From Bromus sterilis (lineage: Eukaryota > Streptophyta > Magnoliopsida > Poales > Poaceae): a DNA stretch of 64,000 bases. The stretch covers positions 23,907,282 through 23,971,281 of the forward strand of contig OX465600.1 of assembly GCA_950022295.1 (NCBI GenBank), written 5' to 3'. The notes under the pieces were generated by a model. It had not been told where the DNA came from. It searched no databases and saw only the letters and a program-made list of their open reading frames with translations. Of the stretch, positions 21,922 through 31,164 are shown piece by piece (the first letter of the stretch is position 1; each line of letters opens with the position of its first letter). Both the position numbers and the translations under genes were made by a program.

Positions 21922-21962
21922 AAAGAAGCTTCACCGATGTCCACATACTACATACAAACAAC

Positions 21963-24900
21963 ATGGCCCGTCCTCTGTTAGCCATCTTCTTCCTCCTCCT
22001 GTCATCCGCAACAACACTGGCTGATAGCACCACTGACACGGACAGAGCTGCTCTGCTCTGCCTCAAGTCCGGCCTCCACAGTCCCACCGGAGCTCTGGCC
22101 ACATGGGACAACGACACCTCGCCGGATTTCTGCACCTGGCACGGCGTCACATGCACAACAAGCACGAGTGAACCGCCTCTCGTGGTGGCCTTGGACATGG
22201 AGGCGGAGGGCCTTGCCGGTGAGATCCCACCCTGCATCTCCAACCTCACTTCTCTGGTAAGGATCCACCTGCCCAACAACCAGCTCTCTGGCCATATCCC
22301 GCCGGAGCTTAGCCAGCTATCCGGGCTCCGGTACCTCAACCTCAGCTTCAATGCGCTGAACGGCACCATTCCCTCCAGCCTTGGCGTGCTTCACAACCTT
22401 TCCTCTCTTGACCTGGGAGGCAACGGGCTTTCCGGCGAGATTCCGCCGCTTCTCGGGACCTCGCCGGCTCTGGACACCGTCAGTCTCCCCGACAATCTCC
22501 TCGACGGCGAGATCCCACCATCGCTGGCGACTAGTTCCTCGCTTCGTTACCTTTCTCTGGACAACAATAGCATTGCCGGGGTGATCCCTGCATCCCTTTT
22601 CAACAGCTCAACCATCACAGAGATACATCTTTGGAAAAACAAACTCTCCGGTGCAATTCCACCTTTCACCATGTCCCCTTCGAAACTCACGTACCTTGAT
22701 CTCGAGCAAAACAGCCTTACCGGAGCCATGCCGCCGTCGCTAGCAAACCTCTCTTCCCTCACCTCACTCTACCTTGCCCACAACGACTTGCAAGGATCCA
22801 TTCCAGATTTGGGTAAAATTTCAAGCCTACAAAACCTCGGGCTCTCCTATAACAGTCTGTCTGGGATAGTGCCACCCTCCATTTACAATCTGTCTTCACT
22901 GAATTTTCTTGGGCTGGCCGACAACTATCTTGGAGGAACATTGCCTTCTGATATGGGTAACACACTTCCTAGCCTCCAAACACTGAGCATGGCTAATAAT
23001 CATTTTGAGGGAGACATCCCTGCCTCGCTACAAAATGCCACCGGCATGATGTATATCCATCTAGCCAACAACTCTCTGACGGGGGTGATACCTTCTTTTG
23101 GCTCCATGACAAATTTGGAGTATCTAATGTTGTACTCAAATCATCTAGAGGCTGGAGACTGGACATTCTTCTCCTCTTTAGCGAACTGTACAAAACTCCT
23201 GAAGTTTAATGTAGGTGAGAACAACTTGCATGGTGATTTACCAGAAAATTCTGTAGCAAATCTTCCCAAAAGCTTGACTGCTCTAACACTTCAGTCGAAC
23301 AACATCTCTGGCACCATTCCCTTGGAGATTGGAAACCTGTCTAATCTTTCAATGCTCTATCTTGATAGAAATCTCTTCATGGGGCCTATACCTTCCACCC
23401 TTGGTCGGCTACGCAATCTGGTTGTGCTTAGCCTGTCACAGAACAATTTTTCCGGAGACATACCTCCTTCCATTGGCAACCTAAATCAACTGCAAGAGCT
23501 TTACTTGCAAGAAAACAAATTGAGTGGTATCATACCTGAAAGTTTAGGTAGCTGCCGCAACTTGTTGGCGCTCAATCTTTCCGTTAATACCATTGGTGGA
23601 AGCATAAGCGGACACACGTTTGGCAGGTTGAATCAGTTGAGTTGGTTACTTGATTTGTCACATAACAATTTTTCTATGTCCATACCAATAGAGATGGGCA
23701 GCTTGATAAACCTTGGTTCCTTGAACATATCTCACAACAAACTCACAGGGAGTATCCCATCCACGCTTGGCGGGTGTGTCCACTTGGAATCTCTGCGTGT
23801 AGAAGGGAACCTCCTACAAGGAAGTATCCCACAATCACTAGCAAGCCTCAGAGGCATCCAAGTGTTAGATTTCTCCCACAACAATCTATCGGGTACAGTC
23901 CCGGAGTTCCTGCAGAATCTCACCTCGTTGCGGTATCTGAATATGTCCTTCAATGACTTGGAAGGGCTAGTTCCCATGGGTGGAGTGTTTGCTAATACAA
24001 GTGGTATTTTTCTCCAAGGAAATCCACATCTTTGCGCAAGTGTTGCAACAGAAGATCTACCTAGGTGTTTTGGTCCGACATCCACCAAAAAGCACAAGTT
24101 CGTCATTCCAGTATTGATAGCTCTATCGGCACTTGTTGGACTAGCTTTCATCTTGTGGATATTTATCTTCTGGTTGAAGAGGAGCAGGTACACATTCAGC
24201 GAGAGCATTGGCCGTTCCTACATGGACATGAAACGGATAACATACAAAGATGTCAACAAAGCAACAAATGGTTTTTCAAGGGCCAACATTGTCGGCTCTG
24301 GGCAATTTGGGACAGTCTACAAAGGTCACTTTGATGCTCAAGATGGCATTGTTGCTGTGAAAGTCTTCAAGCTCAATCAACAAGGCGCATTGCAGAGCTT
24401 CATTGATGAGTGCAAGGCATTGCAACACATCCGTCACCGAAATCTCGTGAAGGTGATAACTGCATGCTCAACCCATGACATATTGGGAAATGATTTCAAA
24501 GCTCTAGTCTTTGAGTATATGGCCAACGGCAGCCTCGAAACACGTCTTCATAACCAATATTGTGATCTGAATTTAGGAGCTATGATATGCATATCCGTTG
24601 ACATTGCTTCTGCTCTTGAATACCTCCATGACCAATGCATCCCACCGGTTGTTCACTGCGATCTGAAGCCAAGCAACATACTTTTTGACCACGACGATAC
24701 TGCACGTGTCAGTGACTTTGGTCTCGCAAGGCTAATTCGTGGCTGCTCATCTGGAGGACAGAGTGGCACACCAAGCATAGTTGGACCAAGGGGATCCATT
24801 GGGTACATACCTCCTGGTGAGTTGTTGGGCACAACTATATTAGATATATTTACACCATTTTTTGTATTCTTAATAGCTAATAGCATGTTTTGTATTTTTT

Positions 24901-25322
24901 TCTCCTCTGACAAACTTTTTCTTTCAAAACTTGTAGAATATGGCATGGGTAGTGAAATTTCAACCAAGGGCGATGTCTACAGCTATGGCATTGTTCTTCT
25001 AGAAATGTTAACACGGAAAAGGCCTACTCATGAAGATTTCAGTGATGGATTTACGCTCCACAAGTATGTAGAGGCATCCCTTTCAAGAACTGAAGACATT
25101 CTTCACCCTAGCCTTACTTCAGAAACGGGAGGCGAAGAAGTGGATCATATCTCAAACTTGCAAGAAGAGAAGACATTCACACTAAAGGATATATGTGCTC
25201 TCCGTCTCCTTAAACTCGGTTTGTTATGCTCCGCAGAATCACCAAAAGATCGCCCATCAATGCATGATATCTATAGTGAAGTAACCAAAGTGAAAGAAGC
25301 ATTTTTCTCTATGAGCAAGTGA
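21963..25322 (+). CDS. LRR receptor-like kinase, subfamily XII type, non-RD, 1079 aa
   Basis: A plasma-membrane receptor of the class that includes FLS2, EFR and Xa21. The CDS joins 21963-24816 and 24937-25322. The 120-bp intron is itself an open frame, but its removal restores GYIPPEYGMG. Residues 1-20 are a signal peptide. DTDRAALLCLKSGL starts the LRR N-terminal cap, and more than 20 plant-type LRRs run to about residue 690. A transmembrane helix (IPVLIALSALVGLAFILWIF) lies at about 714-737. The kinase has GSGQFGTVYKG (about 778), VAVK lysine (about 800), HCDLKPSN (about 898) and DFGLARL (about 918). Cys in place of Arg before the catalytic Asp makes it non-RD, typical of immune receptors. 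No frameshift is seen. A broken relative lies at 14932-15300 on the other strand, and inverted repeats flank this gene. The ligand is unknown. Confidence 0.95.
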   Translation: MARPLLAIFFLLLSSATTLADSTTDTDRAALLCLKSGLHSPTGALATWDNDTSPDFCTWHGVTCTTSTSEPPLVVALDMEAEGLAGEIPPCISNLTSLVRIHLPNNQLSGHIPPELSQLSGLRYLNLSFNALNGTIPSSLGVLHNLSSLDLGGNGLSGEIPPLLGTSPALDTVSLPDNLLDGEIPPSLATSSSLRYLSLDNNSIAGVIPASLFNSSTITEIHLWKNKLSGAIPPFTMSPSKLTYLDLEQNSLTGAMPPSLANLSSLTSLYLAHNDLQGSIPDLGKISSLQNLGLSYNSLSGIVPPSIYNLSSLNFLGLADNYLGGTLPSDMGNTLPSLQTLSMANNHFEGDIPASLQNATGMMYIHLANNSLTGVIPSFGSMTNLEYLMLYSNHLEAGDWTFFSSLANCTKLLKFNVGENNLHGDLPENSVANLPKSLTALTLQSNNISGTIPLEIGNLSNLSMLYLDRNLFMGPIPSTLGRLRNLVVLSLSQNNFSGDIPPSIGNLNQLQELYLQENKLSGIIPESLGSCRNLLALNLSVNTIGGSISGHTFGRLNQLSWLLDLSHNNFSMSIPIEMGSLINLGSLNISHNKLTGSIPSTLGGCVHLESLRVEGNLLQGSIPQSLASLRGIQVLDFSHNNLSGTVPEFLQNLTSLRYLNMSFNDLEGLVPMGGVFANTSGIFLQGNPHLCASVATEDLPRCFGPTSTKKHKFVIPVLIALSALVGLAFILWIFIFWLKRSRYTFSESIGRSYMDMKRITYKDVNKATNGFSRANIVGSGQFGTVYKGHFDAQDGIVAVKVFKLNQQGALQSFIDECKALQHIRHRNLVKVITACSTHDILGNDFKALVFEYMANGSLETRLHNQYCDLNLGAMICISVDIASALEYLHDQCIPPVVHCDLKPSNILFDHDDTARVSDFGLARLIRGCSSGGQSGTPSIVGPRGSIGYIPPGELLGTTILDIFTPFFVFLIANSMFCIFFSSDKLFLSKLVEYGMGSEISTKGDVYSYGIVLLEMLTRKRPTHEDFSDGFTLHKYVEASLSRTEDILHPSLTSETGGEEVDHISNLQEEKTFTLKDICALRLLKLGLLCSAESPKDRPSMHDIYSEVTKVKEAFFSMSK
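24817..24936 (+). other. in-frame intron of the LRR kinase gene (retention would keep the frame)
   Basis: GTGAGT donor and TTGTAG acceptor bound a 120-bp, AT-rich segment with no stop codon in the coding frame. It would insert a hydrophobic 40-residue loop after GYIPPG, in the activation/P+1 segment, and would be expected to disable the kinase if retained. Confidence 0.85.
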
Positions 25323-25931
25323 AGAAACGACCTTACATAATGAAGACAAAGGCGGTCACAATGAAAGAAAAAACAGTAGTCGCCGCACATGCCTTTTCTA
25401 GAGAGAAAAAAGAAAGCCATTGTCACAATGTTATAGACCACCAACACTAGCAACACAACCGATCTATGCCCATGCCAGTCTAGCCCGTTGGCCATGGCAC
25501 CGATGACCAGGCACGCCTCCCCCATTCCAGAAGTTGTCAAACAACCAGCAACACGCGACGTTTGAGTAGATCCAGATCCACCGCCGCAACGAAACCATGT
25601 GGCCAAGGCCATTGGATCCATGTGAGAGTGTCAACAATGGGGGAGCTGCCAAGGAGAAGGTTTGACTGGTCTCTCTCGGGACTGACTGATCGATGTGAAT
25701 GGTTCGATCGTGTACTTTGTTTGATCCTTTATCTATAAAGAGGGGGGTGAAAACCTGTTTTTTATCGACGAGAATGCACGGTCAATGTCTTCACCACATA
25801 GACGACCTTCACTGTCACGAAGAGAATCGACTGATATGCATGATCAAAGTCTCCACGTTCAACATTCTGAGTCCATGCATGCCATCTGCATCTACATCTC
25901 CGTGGTTGGTCGAAGTCTCCGCGTTCAAAAG
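25323..25931 (+). other. 3' flank of the LRR kinase; no further gene supported
   Basis: Sequence after the stop at 25322 with only short frames. No family resemblance is seen up to the right arm of the inverted repeat. Confidence 0.4.
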
Positions 25932-26128
25932 TCTACAACCATCCAAAAGTTCTGTAAAATGTTTATTGCTCCGTCTGCATCTAAGCTGTCAGGCATAGTT
26001 TTTCTTTTCTCACAAGTTGTCACGCATAGTTTGAAATGTGATAACAGCTACGGGCCAAAGCTGGTCGTCATTCAACGGGAGATGATTTCTCATATTTTAT
26101 CGCCTACCTTATTAACCCACAAGATAAT
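25932..26128. repeat. right arm of inverted repeat bounding the LRR kinase gene
   Basis: Reverse-complement partner of 21583-21779; its outer edge is AACCCACAAGATAAT. The 4.5-kb segment between and including the arms contains only the kinase gene. Confidence 0.8.
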
Positions 26129-26649
26129 AAAAGATACCGACGGCTGGGCAAAAGTCAAGTAGAGCGTACAAATCATTGTGTATACTAGATGATGTTCTAC
26201 ATGTTATTGCGGGGAAATTTTACAATATAATTCAGTAAATATTTGGTTAAATAAAACATGAATATTTGAAATAATAAATTTTGAACTAATATATGAATTT
26301 AATATATATATCATAATAAAATAAAATTTTCCATACATGCATGTTGCATATTAGGATGGTTGTTTATTATGCATAGTGGCATATGGAGGTGAGCTTTTTC
26401 TCATGCATGTTGAATGATGAGGTCGTATGCTTACATGTTGAGAAAAATATGCTAGTGAAGACTAGCTATTTAGATATAGATTCAGTGAAATATCTGATTA
26501 AGTGAAACATGAATAATTAAAACAATAGGTTTTGAACTAATATATGGATTCAATATAATAATATAATAAAATAAAAATTTCCCCGCATGAATGTTGTATG
26601 TTAGGATGAGTCCTTATTATGTATAGTAGCATATTGAGTGTGTATTTTT

Positions 26650-28060
26650 CACTACTAGAGAAATAGCTATACATGAAAACCTTATTAGTACCGCATTTTT
26701 ATGTAATGCGCCACTATGTTGTAAGGGATGACGCACTGGTTAAAAATGCGTCACCTATAATCTCCTATACGTGGCGCATTTGGAGAAATGCGCCACCCCT
26801 AAGAACCTTATAGGTGGCGCATTCTGAAAATGCGCCACCCCTAATAGCTTATGGGTGGCGCGTTCTGGCGCCACCCCTAAGTAATTATTAGTGGCGTATT
26901 CAGAATGCGCCACCCATAAGCTCTTACGGGTGCGTATCTTGCATATGCGTCACTACTAACCTAAAAATGTGAGGGGAAAATTCCCAATACACAAATACAC
27001 CCCTTCCCCCCCCACCGTGGACCGTCTTTTCAGTTTAAAATAAAAAAAAAGAATATAAGATTCCCATGTAATATTTGGTCTATTTATTAGAAAATTTTAG
27101 AAACATTAACTTCCATTTTTTTTTGCAAAATCTCTCGAGAATCCGTAAAATGGGTTTAACTTTTGCATACGAACTCCGATGAAAAAGTTTTTTATATGAA
27201 AAATCATCTACTCAATAAACCATTGAACATTTTTAGAATTGTCAAAAACCTAACAAAAATAAAGTTACAGGCGTTTGAAGATCTAGAGCAAAAAAAATGA
27301 AATTTTTTCAAAACTTATTAGTGGCACATTTTGTATAAAATGCGCCACTAATAACAGAAAAAAATCAAAAAAAATATATTTTAATTTTTTTAAAGTTCAA
27401 AATAGGCTAGAGGACCGATCGGGAAGATTAAAACAAGTAGCTAGTAACATAAAAAATTTAAAGAAAATTAACAATATTTTTTCATTTTTTTTAAAAGTTT
27501 AAAATAGGCTTGCATGGGTTTAGAAAAAGTTCAAAATGACCGATCGAGAAGTTTCAAAAAAATGTTGAAAATTTTAGCACATCCATGAATATCAACAAGG
27601 TCCTAGACATCAATGTGGTTTAATAGGATTGATATGATAGATATATCAACAAGTGCCTGCTAAGTGAGCTGGGGTGGGAGTTGAATAGAACCGAGAAATT
27701 AAGCGTGCTGGGACTGGAGTAGTGTTAGGATGGGTGATCCTCCGGGAAGTTTGACCACGGAGATAAGTTTGACCTGAGATTAAGCATAGTGACCGGTCAT
27801 TAAGCATACTAACATGAGATTAAGAAAAAAATAAAATAAAAATCATTATCCAGATCCAGATTTAAAATTCAAAAAAATAAATAGTGACGCATTTCCAGAA
27901 TGCGCCACCCATGAAGGCTTTTAGGTGGCGCATTGCCTAAGGGCCTTAGGGGTGGCGCATCCACAATGCGCCACCTCTAAGCCCTTATTAGTGGCGCATC
28001 TATAATGCGTCACTAAACGCAAAAAAAAAGACGTCACTATAAGGGTATTCCCTAGTAGTG
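26650..28060. mobile_element. non-autonomous CACTA element (1411 bp)
   Basis: It begins CACTACTAGAGAAATAGCTA and ends with the complement of CACTACTAGGGAATACCCTT. The target duplication TTT lies on both sides (26647-26649, 28061-28063), the 3-bp size expected for CACTA elements. Subterminal regions carry many inverted copies of GTGGCGCATT / AATGCGCCAC. The centre has no transposase and includes a 5S-rRNA-like piece at 27688-27750. The empty site can be read from the duplicated flank, which confirms the boundaries. Confidence 0.93.
27688..27750 (+). repeat. 5S rRNA-derived segment (3' half) inside the CACTA element
   Basis: GAAATTAAGCGTGCTGGG followed by GGAGTAGTGTTAGGATGGG and TGATCCTCCGGGAAGT matches plant 5S rRNA from the A box (GAAGTTAAGCGTGCTTGGG) through the intermediate element to the C box (AGGATGGGTGACC). 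The 5' half of 5S rRNA is absent and flanking sequence is unrelated, so it is not a 5S gene. Most internal-promoter bases for RNA polymerase III are retained. Confidence 0.85.
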
Positions 28061-28547
28061 TTTTCATGCATATTGAATGCTGAAATGAAAAAAAATATGC
28101 TAGTAAGGACTAACTATTTAGATATAGAAGATAAATCAATAAGCAGAAGGATGAAAATATATATACAAGACAAGAGTGTAGTGAGTGCAACGACCTTCAT
28201 TTGGCCATATCAATATCATCTTAGTTTGGATGTTTTCAGAGTTGGGAGCAACACGTCCCTATCGGTAGCACAACGATTAAACGTCAGCCACGGGCAAGAT
28301 GAGTAGACGACCTACATCCCGCGAAGCACTAAACTTGTGCGTTAAGATAATGGGTTTGTTTCCCCTTGAAATAAATCAAGCAGAGCTTTGACCAAGAAGC
28401 TCTGCCAACTACATTGAGAAGTCAATCCATGCAAGCCGCATGCCACGACCATTGAGAAGTCAAGCAGTTCCAGCTACAAATATTCAACAGTTAAGTAGAG
28501 CGTGCGTTCTTACCAACTACTTCTGTCTCGAATTTCTGTATAAATCA

Positions 28548-28558
28548 TTTATATATAA
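28548..28558 (+). promoter_or_regulatory. TATA box of the second small-peptide gene
   Basis: TTTATATATAA lies 75 bp before the ATG at 28633, within a promoter block nearly identical to that of the first copy (shared AAGGAGGCCAAGAAGC and CAGGGTCAAAATACAAGAGA). Confidence 0.75.
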
Positions 28559-28632
28559 GGAGGCCAAGAAGCAGCAGGGTCAAAATACAAGAGAAGAGAG
28601 CAGCGACTGCATAACAACTTTCATTTTGTGGC

Positions 28633-29633
28633 ATGGCTTGGAGGTGCGACATGAACTTGGTTCTTCTGCTGGTTGTACTGGAGATCATTCTGCTCGTTAC
28701 CACGACGCCTGGTGCGCTGGCCTTTCAGGTTTCGAGTACGTGCTCTCGCCTTTCTCTCTTGCACATCCTACTACAGTTTTGTTATAAAATTGTGCCATCA
28801 CTTTTGTAAACCTACACACACCTTTTGTAAACCTATAGAATAATATGTATACAATGCAGAGAATGCATAGCTACTTTGACGTACAATTTTGAAACCTTGT
28901 GCCATATGCCCTTTCAGTATAATTAAAGGATTCCTCAACTTGACTCATTATGTACCGTGTTTCGGAAATGCTCGCGGTACTAGAAGCTGTAGCAATTTTC
29001 TTTTCTTTTGTGAAAAGTTCTCCTATCTATTAGTAATACTCCCTCCATTCATAAATATAAGATGCTTTAGATATTTCATTATAGACTACATATAAATTGA
29101 AATGGGTGAACAAACACATTAAAACATGTCTATATACATTTTGATTTATAAAAAAGTTAAAACATCTTATAATTATGTAGAGGTAGTATGTAACAAACAA
29201 TACAAAGATCCCCAGAAAGTAACAAGACTACAATAAGTTTCATGGACCACCTAGCGGTCACTACAAGCACTTAAGCGATTGTAAAAGATTAACAGATGCT
29301 CTCGGAATTTTCAGTACCTTAAAGCGTAAAACGTAGAACAATTGTTCTACGATATTTTTATATATTATATAAGACAAAGAAATAAAAAGTATGTACAAGT
29401 TCAACAAAATGTCAGTCTTTGGGATCTTAACAAGATTATGACTCAGGTGACAGCATCATAGATGTGCATCCATCGAATTCTTTAGAGAATCCAGCAATTT
29501 GACTTTGATATTGTATTCTAGTTAGGATAAATAAAGAAAATCAATACTAATTTCCCACTTATAAATCGTTCTTGCAGGAAGGACCGGCCCCAAATGTCGC
29601 CCATGTAGAGCTCATCCTCCTTGTCATTGTTGA
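28633..29633 (+). CDS. small secreted cysteine-containing peptide, copy 2 (two exons, 52 aa)
   Basis: Paralogue of the gene at 18616; family not recognised. Exon 1 (28633-28735) encodes MAWRCDMNLVLLL, a hydrophobic run and TTTPGALAFQVS, a better signal-peptide cleavage region (ALA) than copy 1. The GTACGT donor and CTTGCAG acceptor bound an 842-bp intron in the same phase as copy 1. Exon 2 (29578-29633) encodes RRTGPKC-RPC-RAH-PPCHC and TGA. The spacing between the second and third cysteines is five residues against nine in copy 1, while the KC-x-PC and PPCHC blocks are fixed. The frame is open throughout although the introns have diverged and gained different MITEs. It lies about 3.3 kb downstream of the LRR kinase gene on the same strand. 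Coding status needs transcript support. Confidence 0.6.
29039..29186. mobile_element. Stowaway-type MITE in the intron of peptide copy 2 (148 bp)
   Basis: It starts CTCCCTCCATTCATAAATAT and ends AACATCTTATAATTATGTAG AGGTAG, with TA on both sides (29037-29038, 29187-29188). It is absent from the intron of copy 1. Confidence 0.85.
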
Positions 29634-29759
29634 AAGTTTATAGGCTTTCGGCCCATTCGACTTTTATTTCATAAAAAATCACATAGGCCCATTAATGGTT
29701 GCATGAAATGAGCAAATTTCAATTGCACATGGAAAGTCGAAGAAATTTTAGTTCTGCGT

Positions 29760-29965
29760 TATGTTGTGCATGCGATGTTGCCCTGCAGCAACCGATGATC
29801 TCACATGTATGACTATGCTCTGTGTATGTACGGAAAATGTAAAAGAGGTTCCAGTTATCACACGGGCAATGCGATTATGTATTTTACCGCAAATATCAAC
29901 AATAAAAGAGGCTCCTATTGGCTCAATTACCACATGCACTGTGATTAGATTTGAAATGGAAAGAC
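29760..29965 (+). repeat. diverged copy of the UGT80 3' flank
   Basis: GCAGCAACCGATGATCTCAC, then TATGAC, CTGTGTATRT, GGAAAA, AAAGAGG, and later CACTRTGATT.GATTTG occur in the same order as at about 14720-14850. The two copies are in the same orientation and 15 kb apart. Confidence 0.65.
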
Positions 29966-30168
29966 ATTGTTACACTATTTCTACTCATTATGTAGGCAAC
30001 ATTACTGTATAGTATAGTTTGATGGTGCATATTAGATACAGTTACAACATTCCTCCCCGTTGGAAGAGGAGAGTAAGTCAGAAATGCCCTTGGGCGACGC
30101 CTTAAACTATTTTGTGCGGTAAAAATACGGAAGCCCAATGTAAAGAATATGCGTTGTTAGTACGTTCT

Positions 30169-31164
30169 TTTTTTTCGAAACGGTGGCAAAAGTTTTGCCA
30201 TATCTATTAAATAAGGGAGAATAGAGTTGCCCAGTTAATTAAAGGAAAACCGGACGAAAACCTATACAACTGAGCCGCATGTGAACTACTCACAGAGCAT
30301 GCAACCCCAAACACACATGAACAACCCGACTGCCAGATCCAACACGCCACGAGCATGCCCAAATCCACGAGCACATGCCATACCATAAGGACATCTCAAG
30401 AGACCACAAGTCATGCCATAAGAACACCCCAAGAGACATATGACCAATCATCAAGCAGCTGCAGACGTCTTTCCTGTGACGTCAGTCTTCTTACTTTCGC
30501 CCTTGAGAGCCTCCTCCACAATCGTCTTGCCAGATCCGGGGCTAAGCCTCTCCAAACGTTTGAGCAAGCTGTAAATCTCTATCTCGAAGAGGATCTCCTT
30601 AACCTTGTCACGCGCGGATAACTGCCCACCGGACACGAGCGAGTGATGGATCGTGAAGTTTGGTCCTTCATGATCCACTTGGGCGACTGTCTGACAGGGC
30701 TCCAAAGGATCAGGCACCAACACCCTGCCCTCCTCAATGTCACCCACCTCAGGTACCACCGACCCAAAGGACTCATCCATCTCCAACTGCACACATGATT
30801 TCGTCGCCTCATTAGCCACAACACTCGCAGACGCCACCGGACCACCAGCCAGAGGCGAGAGAGCAATAGCATCATCAAGCACCATCGAAATAGGCGGAGT
30901 GGACTCCCCACAAAGCTTCTGCAGCTCAGGCATAATCTGTAGCACCGGAGAAGCAACCGACAAGGCAGGCAGCGGCGACAGACAAGGTGTAGCACGAGGG
31001 GAAAAATATCCATACATGCTTGCTTCCCCATCGATAGAACCAACCTGGATACCAGGCGACAGGGACACCACGGGCACAGCCTGGAGCTTGGCAAGAGCGG
31101 CCTCCACATTTTTGACACGCGCAATGCACTCGCGAAGCTCAGTACGTTCCTTTTCGTTTTCCAT
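30169..31164 (-). mobile_element. LINE-like element remnant with an ORF1-like frame (minus strand)
   Basis: On the minus strand an open frame from 31164 to 30451 (237 codons) encodes MENEKERTELRECIARVKN, a short coiled coil, followed by a Ser/Pro-rich, acidic stretch. It is followed by about 250 bp of untranslated sequence and a poly(A)-like end (T run at 30170-30177 on the plus strand). This layout suits a wheat-type LINE ORF1 fragment with 3' UTR. No endonuclease or reverse transcriptase is present. I cannot name the protein, and a host gene fragment is possible. Confidence 0.45.

Larger units (their letters stand above)
26207..28120. repeat. tandem duplication (about 255 bp x 2), second unit split by a CACTA element
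   Basis: Unit 1 (about 26207-26464) and unit 2 (about 26465-26649 plus 28064-28120) share, in order, CAGT.AAATAT, AAACATGAATA.TT, TTTTGAACTAATATATG.ATT, GCATGTTG/GAATGTTG..TTAGGATG, TCATGCAT.TTGAATG and AATATGCTAGT. Removing 26650-28063 makes unit 2 continuous, which dates the CACTA insertion after the duplication. Confidence 0.8.

Noticed and set aside
21583..26128. Reading the kinase-flanking inverted repeats as terminal repeats of a Mutator element
   Set aside because: No 9-bp (or 8-bp) target duplication is visible at the outer edges, so the transposon class cannot be claimed.
27688..27750. Functional 5S rRNA gene
   Set aside because: Only the 3' half is present, with several changes and no terminator T run.
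18616..29633. Assigning the small peptides to EPF/EPFL, defensin, RALF or CLE families
   Set aside because: Cysteine number and spacing do not fit EPFL or defensins, and RALF (YISY) and CLE motifs are absent.
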